64,000 bases of DNA, from positions 62,001 through 126,000 of the forward strand of contig JADNRX010000108.1 of assembly GCA_015501595.1 (NCBI GenBank), given 5' to 3'. This document shows, piece after piece, positions 43,512 through 55,500 of the stretch. Source of the stretch: Hymenopellis radicata (lineage: Eukaryota; Basidiomycota; Agaricomycetes; Agaricales; Physalacriaceae). The notes under the pieces are model-generated. The model ran no database searches and was not told the DNA's origin. It saw nothing but the letters and a program-made list of their open reading frames with translations. A program made the position numbers and the translations under genes. Numbering within the stretch: the stretch's first letter is position 1; each line of letters opens with the position of its first letter.

Positions 43512-46493
43512 TTACTTTCTCCCAGCTCGTCTCTTCTCTTTCGCCTTCTCCCTCTCCATGCCCTTCTCCTCCGCTCTCTCCCCTTCAATGGTTCCATACA
43601 CCTTCCGCATACTTTCCAGGTACTGCTTATCCTTCTCCTTCTGCTTCTCCTGCTGTACTGATGCCAAAAACTTGGCATCCTTTCGCAATTCCCTGATAGC
43701 TCCCTTCTTCTCCTTCTTATACTGGTTGCGCAATTTCGCAGCTTCGTTCCGCTCGTGGTCGGGATCCTGGTGACGCAGGTAGGACGAGGACGTGCTTTCG
43801 AATTTGGGAATGTACGTGGGAATCGGGATGGGTTTATGCGCTTGGAGGGCGAGAGGTTTGCGCGCTTGGCGGGAGAACTTGAGCAAGCGTTTGAGGGTGT
43901 CTTGAACGGAGGAAAGTTTAGTCTGTGGAAAACATGTGAGTAACAGGAAGAACGAGGAAACAAGCAAAATATACCTGAAGCGTTTCGTGAAGTTTCTTCT
44001 GCTTGGAAATATGCTTCAGAATAGCTGCAATAGGTTCAAATAACTCGATAAAGCCCTCGAGTGCTTTGTATAGATCGGCATAACGCCCTAGCAAGTCAAG
44101 CGCGATGCGCAATAGACCCGCCTTTGCATACTAGACGGTTCGGTCTGCGCCAACACCTCCAATAGATCGACCTTTTCCGGTGCTGCACTCTTGGAATCGA
44201 CAGTCAAAGTCTTGCATGTCTCAGATTTGAAATCCGGAGAAGGAAACGATCCGGGCAATGAAGTTGCATCCTTGTAATCTGTCGGCGCAAGGTGCAGTAC
44301 CGTGTTCACCAAGAAATTTACTGCTTCCGGAATCAATCTCTTCGACAGTTTCTCGTACTGAAGGAACAAGGATGTGACGAACAGCCCGCTGGCTATATCA
44401 GAATGTGACCGTATGCGCGCCAAGCCGAGGTAGGCGCCCATAAGGACCCTCGCAGGAGATACAACGGCGTGATTAAGATCGCTCGTCGACCATGTAACGC
44501 CAGTGATGCGAAGGAGAGTGAGTTCTGGTAAGCGAGGCCAGGTCTTGGCTTCATGATTGAGCGCGCCCTTAGATAGGCCGCGATTAAGATTTTTGTGCAT
44601 GAGCGTGAGCTTCCTGACGAAGAATTCGGCAGATTGGACTGGGTAGGCTTTGGTGAGGGCGAGGAGATGTGGGAGAAGCGCTGAGACGTCGTTTACTTGA
44701 GGGACAGGGAGAGAACAGAGGTAAAGGATATGATCGATTAGAACTCCAGTTAACGCCTTGAAACGGTATCAAGTCAGGAAGGAGAAATGTAGAGCAACGA
44801 ATGACTGACCTGTAGCTTGAACTTGTTCTCGGGCGCAAGACTGGTGTGATGCAGTTTACGTATCCGCTCTAGGACGGTCGGAACGTCGCTGTCATCAATC
44901 CCAGCTATAACCTCCAAAAACTCTTCGTGCGTTGAAGGACAATCAAAAGTAAATGGCAGTTCCTTGGTGACTGGCGGTTTCGTTTTCTTTGGCTTCTTTG
45001 ATTGAGCCGCAGTAAGCTCTTCCTGTTCAGAAATATCACCGGCTTCTTCGTCATCGTCACTTTCCTCTCCATCATCATCCTCGTCGGAGTCGCCTTCCCC
45101 GTCCTCGTCGTCTTCGTCAGACGATCCAGCTAAAGCACCCGACGCCGATGTCTCTCCCAAACCGGTTCCAATACCTGCCCAGCCTTCTTCCTCATCGGCA
45201 TCAACGAAATCGTCATCCAAATCATCTGCCTCTCCTCTCCGTCGTTTCCCCTTGCGCAACTTCCCTTCATCTTCACTGTCACTGTCATCCAAACCCTGCA
45301 TGCGCTTCTGACGCTTGTGTTCTGCCTTCTCCAGAGCCTCTTTCTCTTCCCGCGCAAGCTCTTCTTCAGTTTTCGTGCGATCTTTGGGTTTGGCACGTTT
45401 GTCAAACGCAAGTTCACGAACATGTTGGTCGTAATCAGCATTTTGAACTACTAGGTCTTTCAGGGGATCCAAGGCGGTAGTTTCGTTAATTGGAACATCG
45501 TCCTTGGCGATGGCCGAGGTGGAGGCCACGGGAGCAAAGATCAAGTCGCGTAGAGAAGCGAACTCGTCGTCGAGTTCATGACGGACAGCGTCTTCCTTCT
45601 CTCGGTCCATTTGTCGCATAAGCTAAAGAATGTTAGCTTGAGTATCAAGTTCCAAGGAGTCTATATACCTTGTGCTCTTTACTTTTAGCCATAACTTCGG
45701 CCATGACCTCTGCTTTAGACTTCTTCCTGGGTGGCTGAAAATCTCATGAGTAAACAGAATAGGACGAGTAATAACGGCAACCTCTTCGCTTTCTTCATCC
45801 TCTTCGTCGTCATCAAAGCCTCCAAAGTGTGTCTTCTGAACGATCTCCCGGGCTATCTGACCTAGAAAGACATTAGAGGGGTGTTACTAGAATTAAGAAT
45901 CCGCCTGCCTTGCGCATCGTCATCCTCCTCCTCGTCAAGAACCATTCCAACGTCATCAAAGTCATCCATCTTGGACAAACTTTGACCATAATGGGTCAAT
46001 TCGTCCTCGTCCTCAAGGTTAAATGCAACACCCTTGGACGCCCTCTGTCGTTCCCGCGTAAACCGTTCCAGCATGCGATCCTCCAAACTCATAGATGGGT
46101 CGTTTTCACCAAATCGTCTGTCGACGATACCACCAGCGCGGTCCTTTTCCTGATATTCCTTCAACAAGGTTTTTTTGCGCTGCATTTCATGTTATCTCGA
46201 TTCAGAATAGTTGGCGTTATTCACACCTGCTCCAAGCCAGCCATTTTGCTCTGGGCAGGCTTTCCCGTGACGCCTTTCAGCTTCCTGCCTCCGACATCGT
46301 GCTTCAACTTTGTAACCTTGGTATCGAACGGATTCAGCTTTTGATTGATTTCCGCGAGTTTGCTCTCTCGTTTCGCCTTGTCATTTCCCTGTACGCTATT
46401 CGACCGTTTCCGTTTGGTTCCATGGGGTTTTCCGGTAATACCAGCCTGTGATAAGGCTGACTTTAATTGGGAAAGCTGAGAGCCCTTCGCCAT
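43512..46493 (-). CDS. NOP14: Nucleolar complex protein Nop14
   Basis: Begins MAKGSQLSQLKSALSQAG. Nop14 signatures are LNPFDTKVTKLKHDVGGRKL, SLEDRMLERFTRERQ and LTHYGQSLSKMDDFDD. A long acidic region (DSDSEDEGK; EDDEDGEGDSDED) follows, then FTFDCPSTHEEFLEVIAG, a helical HEAT-like C-terminal half (SALLPHLLALTKAYPVQ; LLRIALDLLGRYADLYKALE) and a Lys/Glu-rich coiled coil ending KEKRRAGRK. Nop14 is an essential SSU-processome component for 18S rRNA maturation. About six introns fit; the one after DDAQG (from about 45910) has a GC donor. The frame breaks once at a three-base A run (T run 44123-44125 on plus): SSMQ and KAGLLRIALD are joined only if one more A is present. Because the gene is essential, this is probably a sequence error. 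Confidence 0.92.
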
Positions 46494-46759
46494 GACGGAG
46501 GACGGGAAGATTTTTTCGGTGCATCGGTCCGGTTTCGATCGCTTCTGGCTTACAACCGATCGACTTGTCGAAAGCCTTACATCTCACTCCTCTTCGTCAA
46601 GCTAGTGAGACATGAAATGAACCATCGATGTTATGGTGGATTTGAAAAACGTTTGACCTTTCCTCTAGTTATCTGAACCATTTTGCCCATGTATACATAA
46701 GTACAACTCGTTCATCCACATAAAACACCTTCCTGCTGGCATTTTAGTACCAGACACAT

Positions 46760-47370
46760 TCAAGGTGATGTAAAAGCTGGCCATTTGTCCCATTTCACGC
46801 CCGTACGACCAATCAGTTCTCCCAGTATATTTGGAAGAGAACCACCTCCGGACATTGAAAGTTGTACGAAGGTAGGTAGATACCCGTAGTCACACACCCC
46901 GTTGGCAAGCATATACTTAATATAGGTATAATTATGAGAGATGAACAATTTGACCACGTTCGACGGAGTGGCCGATACATCAAGGCCGATGTAAGAAATG
47001 AAGAAGTCGGCGTCCATCTCGTAATCTCTATAAGTACGGAGGGCAGGGGACGAAATGGGTGTCTGCACCGGATTAGACAGGCTGAACGTACATAGCTTGT
47101 GACTCACTCAAGAACAAATTCAATTTCCCCAATGCGAAATGACATGTCGTCCCCGGCGTGCCCCAAAGTGCGCGTGTAACAGCATCGCTCAAGGAACGTT
47201 CCTTTCCCAAACGCCTGACAATGCGCAGTGAGTCTGAGTGACGCGAGACCAGCTGCGAGACCTAGTTGGCCACATGGCCCTTTGGAGCCGCTGTTCATCA
47301 TGTGTACTTGCACCAACCTCACAGGGACTGATGATTTCAAGTTGTCCTCATCCCATGTCAAGGTCGACAT
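46760..47370 (-). CDS. Hypothetical fungal protein (frame broken once)
   Basis: From ATG at 47370: MSTLTWDEDNLKSSVPVRLV, NSGSKGPCGQLGLAAGLASL and MSFRIGEIEFVLE, then a stop (47104-47106). The next frame continues directly as SHKLCTFSLSNPVQTPI, DADFFISYIGLDVSATPSNV and NYTYIKYMLANGVCDYGYLP, to a stop at 46760. The two halves read as one protein of about 200 residues if one base is missing near 47106; the alternative intron would be only 26 nt. Upstream exons may exist. I do not recognise a family. Confidence 0.5.
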
Positions 47371-48469
47371 GTCTATCAAATTTGAAATCAATGGACGATT
47401 CGGAGATTGCGAGCAGGAGAGCGGAGCACATACTCGAACTATCAGTATGCCATTACATCATAATCGCGGGTCGCACTTGAATACGCAACAGTGGCGTCTG
47501 TCGGTAACGCGTGCGATGGCGTCAAAGATAATTACCTTTTGAGTTCGCTATCGTCAAATTAAGATTCTCACGAGCATATGTTTGCGCCCTGCATGGGAGA
47601 TACACGCACATGGTGTCGTGTTCAGTGACCTGCGCATCAACACATCGTGAACATCATGCCTGACATACTTCCGATTTGGCACCCATCGGACATAAATGCC
47701 TAGGATCGACGTCAAACGCCAGGGCTTATTATCTGGGTGTGACCTGGAACCTTGAATGCAGATCAGAAAGACTAATTACACGACTTTGCGAGATAAGGGC
47801 GAAGAGAGCTGCTGAGCCTGTATTATGTAGATTTGTCTCGTTGACAAGATTTGGCAGGAAGACATCACAACAGTGGCCGAGACGTCGTTGAGTCCGTCAT
47901 GAAGCAGTACAACGCACTGCTTTGGACAGTCAAGATCAGTCTACTGGACGACGTCGGAGGGTGGACGCACGGAACCATAGTGATAAGTGTCATGGCCGTT
48001 TCGGGACGTCGTGAGCCGTGAGCTTTGCGTTCAAGGTAGATTGGAAAAGTAGGAGGACCGCGTCCTGCGTAGACACTGATTAGGGAAGACCTTGGCTGAA
48101 GAGTTTACTCGGTCCAGCGGGTGGTGGTGTGCGTCAGAGAATGCGAGAGAAGAATTTCACACCAACTCTTAGGCGATTGCAAAGGAGAGATAAGAGGTAT
48201 CGTTGAGAGTCTATGGCAGCAGTAACATTGAGCATCGCGCGTTCGACGGGCAAGAAGAAGTAGGACGGGTAAGGTATGATCGACGCAGCAGATCAGGTTA
48301 GGGTTACCGGTCCTTGCTACCGAGCCGCCGCATGTTGGCCGCATGGAACGCGGGTGTACGTGATTCTTGGCTCTCATCATCGATTTCATGTGCAGACTGG
48401 CCTGGGAGCTACTTATATCGTGGCCGCTGTGGCCTTGCGCGGTTCTTTCTTCTCTCTGCCACCTGGAGA
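47371..48469. other. Intergenic region
   Basis: About 1.1 kb with only short overlapping ORFs on both strands. No supported gene or repeat. Confidence 0.4.
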
Positions 48470-49546
48470 ATGATACCTGCTGCCTCTTCTTCCCGAAGCT
48501 CAGGAGAACTCTTCAAAAATGCGAGTTATACTTCGATGAAGGATGACTTGGCTATGCCAATTATCTCCATTCATGAACGGGCGCTTGACGTCTGCTACAC
48601 GATATATGGGGAGGCGGAGCTTTCCTCTGACATCCTCGACCGGTTCTACGAGCCTAGTGCCAGTGAGTTATTTTCTTTGCTCAAGTCACATGTGCTAAAT
48701 TATGTTCAGCGTAAGATCTTCCTTCTCATTGAAAGGCGGTGTTTTAAATTGCTCCAGATACCAAAATCCCGCCCTATCTGCCTCGTCACGAACCGTTATA
48801 CACAACATCTTCAAGTTTGGAAGAAAAATTCACGGTCTTGACGTGCCCCGACCGCTGGCAGTCTTCTACACGATATTACATCTTCCGCCACCGGACTTTG
48901 TTAAAGATCCCATCTTCCAAGTGTTACGCGCTTGGAATGATGTTGGAACTGTCAGTGAACACGAAAGTTTCGGTACGTTATCTCGTTTCCGATGTTCGGC
49001 GAATCATCTAACCGTTGGGCGTTAGACGGACAAAAACAAGCCATCGTAGAACATACTTTGAATCTCCTGTTTCTTCCGGAGATACACATCGATGGCAACC
49101 CTACCGCCGCGCTGAGCTTCCCGGCTGTCCGTCGACGTAGCCGCCACCACCATATCATTGGCGCCCACCATAACGAACTTATGGCCTCACCAAACTATCA
49201 CCCAGGATGCCCGTCCATTGCTGTTCCCGGAACCTCATTCATGTTCCCCTCTCCCTTCCATTTCAAACTTCATATCATTACTAGACTTTCGTTTAACGAA
49301 CAAGGTCGTATTACGGAACATCGCGACTACTGGGATGTCAAAGACCTCATGGGTCTATGTCCTGTACTGCCATTTGCCCAGTGGATCGGAAGTAGGGTGG
49401 CCGCCCTTGGCCTCTCATACGCCTATAGACTCCTGCCCAAGAACCCCGACGAACGGGGTAACGGTCACCTTGACCGTATGTTCAGCAACGACCCAGGACT
49501 CCAAGGGCTTGTCATCGATCCCAAGAGAGACCCGCGGCACCATTGA
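48470..49546 (+). CDS. NTF2/SnoaL-like fold hypothetical protein
   Basis: Exons 48470-48666, 48758-48972 and 49026-49546 total 933 nt, 310 residues. Sequence landmarks are DILDRFYEPSASEYQNPALS, VPRPLAVFYTILHLPPPDF, HTLNLLFLPEIHIDG, FKLHIITRLSFNEQGRITEH and RDYWDVKDLMGLCPVLPFAQ. The pattern (helix, short loop with YxNP, long beta strands, GRITEHRDYWD) resembles the DUF2358/SnoaL-like group, whose role in fungi is undefined. The first intron as drawn uses the weak donor GTTATT at 48667. A canonical GTGAGT lies four bases earlier but shifts the frame, so that junction may hide a one-base error. An open frame extends upstream of the chosen ATG. Confidence 0.65.
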
Positions 49547-52500
49547 CACATCCTTTAGTTAAGGAATTTCTAGTAAGACCTCCATTTTCCCATGTTCTGT
49601 GGTCGGTAATTGAAGTCATACGACCTCTTTTAGAGCAAGACGTTCGGGATACGGCATACAAATTCCCGTTGGTCGCTGTGTATCGGCCAAACCGATAAGC
49701 TACTCCATTTCTACACGAACCATAGACGAATGATATTTCTATGTAACGACGGCCGTAATGAACCGATACGCCGCGTTCTCTTGTCTCTCGCCGAACAGTG
49801 ATTGCTGTACTCCACGCAAAGTGACGATAAGCCGATGACTGTTAACATTATCTCCGGTGCCCTTACAGTTTCAAGTTCAGAACGTGTTGGTGAAGTCATA
49901 TCTTTGAACTCCTACATACGGTGGTGGCAGAAGGCGTCATCACGGTCTCGCGGTCAGGGATTGAAAAAGCGCACTTTCAGCATCCCAGGTGATCCTGTGC
50001 TATACTCCGGGTGGAAGAATTCTACGACGCGTGAATCCGTGCTTGGGCTCCTGACAGCTCAAAAACTTGCCACTTATACGCATCAAGAAGGTGCTTCTAA
50101 ATCTGTGCCTGAGTCCCTTCACTCAAGCTCGGAGATTGCCACAGTTCAGACGTGACCCGCGTGCTGCCCTACTTTGCTGAAGTTTTCCAAGTTCGTGCCT
50201 AGTGGGACCTCGAGTCGCTATCTCATCTTTTGAACCTGTACTTTCTGTTCTGAATCTGACGTCTAGGTCTGGACTTCCACGCTAACGCGCAAAAGCGCGG
50301 ACGCAGTTGCCGACGCCACTTGCACATTATGGGCTAGTTAATGCAAGTATAAAACTTAAGGCTGTGAGGCATATCCTTCAAGCTTCGTACGATAAAAGTG
50401 CGTATTTCGCAGCCACTGTTCGAACGTCAGAACACTAATCTGTTTAACGCGTCACAGTAGCTTTGTGTGCATATGTTGCGGCGTTTGGAGTGGCCATATA
50501 TGATAGACTACTTGTCTCTTCTCCTCGGTATATCCAACCAGTAGAAACAAATTGCTCAACCTCAGGTGAGGAAGACGTCTGACCCTGTTAGTTTCTCACT
50601 TTACTTCCCTGAATGAGCTGTCTGAATTGAATCTTAGGTCCAGTTAATCGCCAGCTTGGAGACCGACCTATTCAATGTCCTCCTCGCTTAGCGTCCACCA
50701 ATTAGCATTGCCGGATCCTGTCTAGCTCTTCAGTCCACCCGGAACTCTAAGGCTATTGTACCGAATGTATGTATGCCCACCTGCCTTATACAGTACCCGT
50801 CTATTAACACCAAAGAGTAAAGGTTTCAGTCTTGTTAACGCGGTATCACCTCAGCGGCAAAGGTGCCACGACGTCGACTGGCCCCCTGTGAGACCTTCTG
50901 CCGTGACACTCGGAAGTCATCTATATTACGAGGGGAACTTCCCGTTCAAAGCAGTTCTGTTCCCGCTAGGCGTCGATAATATACAGACCGTGGTTCTCTG
51001 TATGTGCAAACGCTTCCGATTCAATATGGCATGCCCCGGCCGGCATCTGCTGTCAATGGGGCCCAAATCTATCTTTGTTCAATGTTCGAGGTTTATAGGT
51101 TCCAGTGCCACCAGATATCGAGGCTTACGACACTGTCCTTGCTCCGGGGGGAACGATCCTTGTACACAGACGGCATAGCCACTGCTCCGTCGCGCCATAC
51201 GTACTCCCGATGTATGGTTATGGAACGGTATTTTCGGGGTGAGAACTTTAGTAGCGCTCGAGTTCCGTTGGTCTGACAGGGTCCTCTGTTGGTTGCAGAC
51301 TTGGCCTCATCTGTCTAGGTGGCGATTCACCTCCTCGAGCGCGTATTGGTCTTCGGCTTCCATTAGCGTCGTGTCGTCTATCCTCATGCGGGTGCGCCCG
51401 AGGCCAGCCAAGGCACCCATTTTTGTCTATATGGCGTGTATCGCTCTCCAGAGTCCACGGTGTCGTACATCAAATACACTCTGGAAGTTTCCGTTCGCGA
51501 GCCTGCTGAACCTTGCCCGGGGCGACTAAGTTTCTTTACTTGCTCTGCTCAGTCTCGAAACGCCTTCCTGCATGTGATTTGTTACTCGTCCTATGTGTTC
51601 TAGGGCGCCTGGGTCCATTCTGCGTACCGATGTCATGCTGGGTGCGACCAGTCACTCTTCACACGTTAATGTCGAAGCCGGACGAGTCCCCACAAGACGG
51701 CATTTCTACCAGGCAAACGTAACAAGCTGTATACTGTTCTTCAGGTCCCTTCATAGGTCTATAACGGTTTAAGCACTGTTGCTGTGGCGTGCACGGTTTC
51801 CGGCCCTTTATTCGGACTAGGACCAACGGATGCTTTCTGTAAGTCTTCCTCCGCCGCTCGCTAGCGTGTTATAACGATCTTATGGGTAAGTGGGATTTAC
51901 GACAACCTAATGAGGCAAGGTTCCTCATTTTTTGGTATGGGCATCCCGTTGCTGACTCCTTGCACACGATTAGGATCTAGCGCCAGTCCCATGAGCCTCA
52001 CTGGGAGGTATGGAAACGGGAGAGAAAGCCCACCGCGTCACCGTGACTTGGGCGTCGTCTAGTCAATCTGAACCCTTCACCTACTACCATATGGCACGAG
52101 GAATGTTGCCGCTTTCCATGGTCATGCTTCTTCTAATAATTCAGTACGCCTATCGTAACGTATCCCCGCATTCTCCGAGTGTTTTCCTGAACAGATAAAT
52201 TCCCAGAAGCCTCAACGACATGCGTTCCCTAGAAAATTGTCCATAACAGGACCCATACCCATACAGTGATGATCGCGTCGATATTCAGGTCTCAGGTCGG
52301 TTCCATTCGAACGGGGTGAATATCAGTATTGCGTACAGTTACGCATCACTTAACCCTCCTCCCCAGAAAGTGTTATTAAAACTACAACATGTATTCGGCC
52401 CGCACAGTACGTTGAGTGGTGTGTTAACCCCGACCTCGATTCCCTTCGGTCCCACGGTGCGCGTTGGAGCAGCTTCACCTGGGTTGAGATGCACATATTG

Positions 52501-55500
52501 AGTGAATACATCCTGAAGCGCCACGTTACAGGAATATTCTGAGAACTCAGGGTACCTTGGACCCCGAAACCACATGACGTCACAAACCGTCGGTACGGCT
52601 CCATTGAAAACTCTACTACAATTTAAACTACTACATCGCAAGGCTAAGAAATTCAAGACTTAAATATTTCAAGAGGATACATATGGTCTGAGTCCTGCCA
52701 GAAAGCGTCAATTTGAAGAAAAAGAGAGAGCGGATGAGGGAAATTCGCAAATAAAATTTAAATGTATTACGCGCCTGGTCGTCCCTGGACATGGCTAGCC
52801 TGTCTTTGGAATCCGGTTTCCGTACCCGTGTTCGCACCCTGTGAGAACGCGAGGAGCAGACTGAACATGCCACACCGCCAACACCATTAGCGCCTTTCCC
52901 TTAGGCTTCTGGAATCACGATCACGAAAAAAAGCCGGTGTGCATGACCAGAAAGTAATTAGGACAGCATGTAGGAAAGGCGCACGGAGACAAAAGTACAG
53001 TGTTCTGCCCACGTACTTGAATTTCGGGGGGTCTTTGCGCCAAGGCTTTGCCGGGGCCGCAGCAGTTCGGAGCCATCCTGTCACTTCCTGTGGACACTGG
53101 ATGATCCCATGCGCCGCCAGATAAGTGGATTCTCCGGCAGCGGTGAAATGCGAAAACCGACCGCGCGCCCCAAGATCTCCCAAGATAAGGCTTCGTAGCC
53201 CCCCTGTAAACAAACGCGCTGAACAACATCGAACGCCACGTATAGACGCGTGCAACGCGTCAACGTGATTTGATTCATCCTTCTTGTGATGCGCATTGGT
53301 GATGATCCTCGTTGACGGATCACCATCTTTGCTGATCTGATGGCCAAGCTAAAATACGGACGCCTTCCTCCATCCCCCATTCCGAGGTCGTACTGTTCCC
53401 TCGTAAAGCTTGTCTTTCGCTCTATGGAATTGCAATTGCCTGTAATGTGATTGGAGGATAACCACTTACGGCATTCGATCCGAATCCTGCCCGAGACAGG
53501 CAGCACTTGACCATCTACTTATCGCTTCATACGCTCAATTACGTTCCATGGTTTTCTCTCTAGACCGTTATAGTGCAAAGGAGCAATCAAATCCGCAAAA
53601 TCTGGAGCGCTGCTTACCTCGAGTTCTTCCCCATCCACCACGTCTGGCAATTTCCGGTTCGGTAAAGCATCCTCACATGCTGTAGGCCCTATGGTCAAAT
53701 TTCGCTTGCCATTGTCTCCGTCGGTTGCCCGTCGACGTTGGCGTTGAAGGGTCGCAGCCCGAGGAGAATTTCTGAAAACAAGAATTTGACGTCGCTGTTG
53801 TCCAGTGGAAGTGAAGGGTGACCGTGTACCGCGAGTACGTCTCGGTTCGTTCATGCAATAAAGATGCGCCTACGGCGTACAGCGGCCACTGTCGCGCTCC
53901 ATTCTTTGTCGTCCGCATTGGGTTACGGTTACGGGGTCCTCCCGACTCGCCACTTCCATATATGTCCATTCACTGAACCGCAATGGCGGACATAAGTCCA
54001 TACGTCGCATCAAGTTTACGCGATCAGGTTGAATCTGTGATGCCCGCCACCTCCTGTAGATCATGTGCGATATCTCTCGAGATAAGAAGTAACAACCTAC
54101 TTACTTCTTCCCATTCTTAGGTTCGTGACTCATCTGTTACTTACCTTCTTCACTTACTCTGCGTCCAGGGATCGAGCTCAAGCGACCGTTTCAACTAGGT
54201 TGCCAATATTCCTCTCTACTCCATAGTGATTCACCTGCTTCGCCTCTGACTTCGAAAAGGGACTCCAGACTCCCAGGCACAACGTTTGTTGAGCTTGATT
54301 TGATTCACGAATCGAGGAGGATTAGATGGGTGGCCGTTTTGTTTACGCGGACATACCACGGCGTGGAACTTGGAACACAGAGTGTTTTTCCTGAGTCATG
54401 GGTTATGGAAACGGCTACGGCGCCACTGAGCCTTCGTCTCAAGTCCGATTTCGCATTCATACCCTTCACGGTGCCATCCTTCACCTCAGAGTCATACGGG
54501 TCTCTAACCGCCATTCAACAAAAGTCGGATCTAGGTCCATTCATTAGAACGCCATCATCAATCGCGCCCTTTGCCTTGGGATCTTCCTGTCCTCATCATT
54601 GATCGCGTTCACGTCCCCCCCACTCATCCCTAGATCAGACAGGCATTTAGGCGTTGCGACTTGTTATGACCATCGACGTGACACTTGTCGTTGACACTTA
54701 CACCTTCCTCGAGAACCCTTCACAACCCACTTAAACAAACATTAACGTCGATGTCGACGTCGGCATACCTCGCTTCGGGTATCACGGATTCGGAATGACA
54801 TCACTTTCATTATGGATCCGGCCTTGTTGATGTGCGTCGCGCACCGAGATCATCATTGATACCAGCCTGAGCCTCGAGCCTTGATCTGCAGGCGGCCTAC
54901 ACAATCGCATCAAACGGAGACGGAAGCAAAATGCGCAGCCATGTTGAAGATGTAGATCTACGAACACGAGCTACGATACCCCATCTTGGACAACCTTCCA
55001 CTACCCATTACTTCCCGCTGATACGTGATTGGTTGGGGATACTGTCTACAGCAAAGCCATCCCCTCGATGCGCCCCCCTCGGATGGTCGTCCGGGAGACA
55101 GGCCGTTGCTGTCAACATCCATCAAAGTGGGCTTGTATCGTCGACCTCCTTCGGCCAGGTGCTCATACGGTCATAAGTAACATCTCTCACTGAAACATTC
55201 GTGGCGTCTGCCCTGCAGCCAGCGAGTTATGGAGAGATTTTGGGGTTGTGATGCGAATGCGCTGATGGACGAGTACGTATCTGCTTAGCGTTCACGCGCT
55301 TTCTATGGCCGACCGAGCTGAAATGGGCTTAAACAGGCAGTCTTCGTACCTTATACGTCAAGAAACAGCTAGGACGAGACGTTTCGTCCATATCTCTCGA
55401 GCATCCTGGATTTCTGATACACCTCGGGACCAAAGGTAAAGTGAATAGCCATGGCCGTCCAGTATGAATTCGGGAACCTCGAGGTCATCAGTGATTGCGT

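Noticed and set aside
43466..43963. Long ORF overlapping the NOP14 C-terminus in another frame
   Set aside because: Shadow of the Lys/Glu-rich NOP14 coding exon; Ser/Arg-rich translation is a codon-frame artefact.
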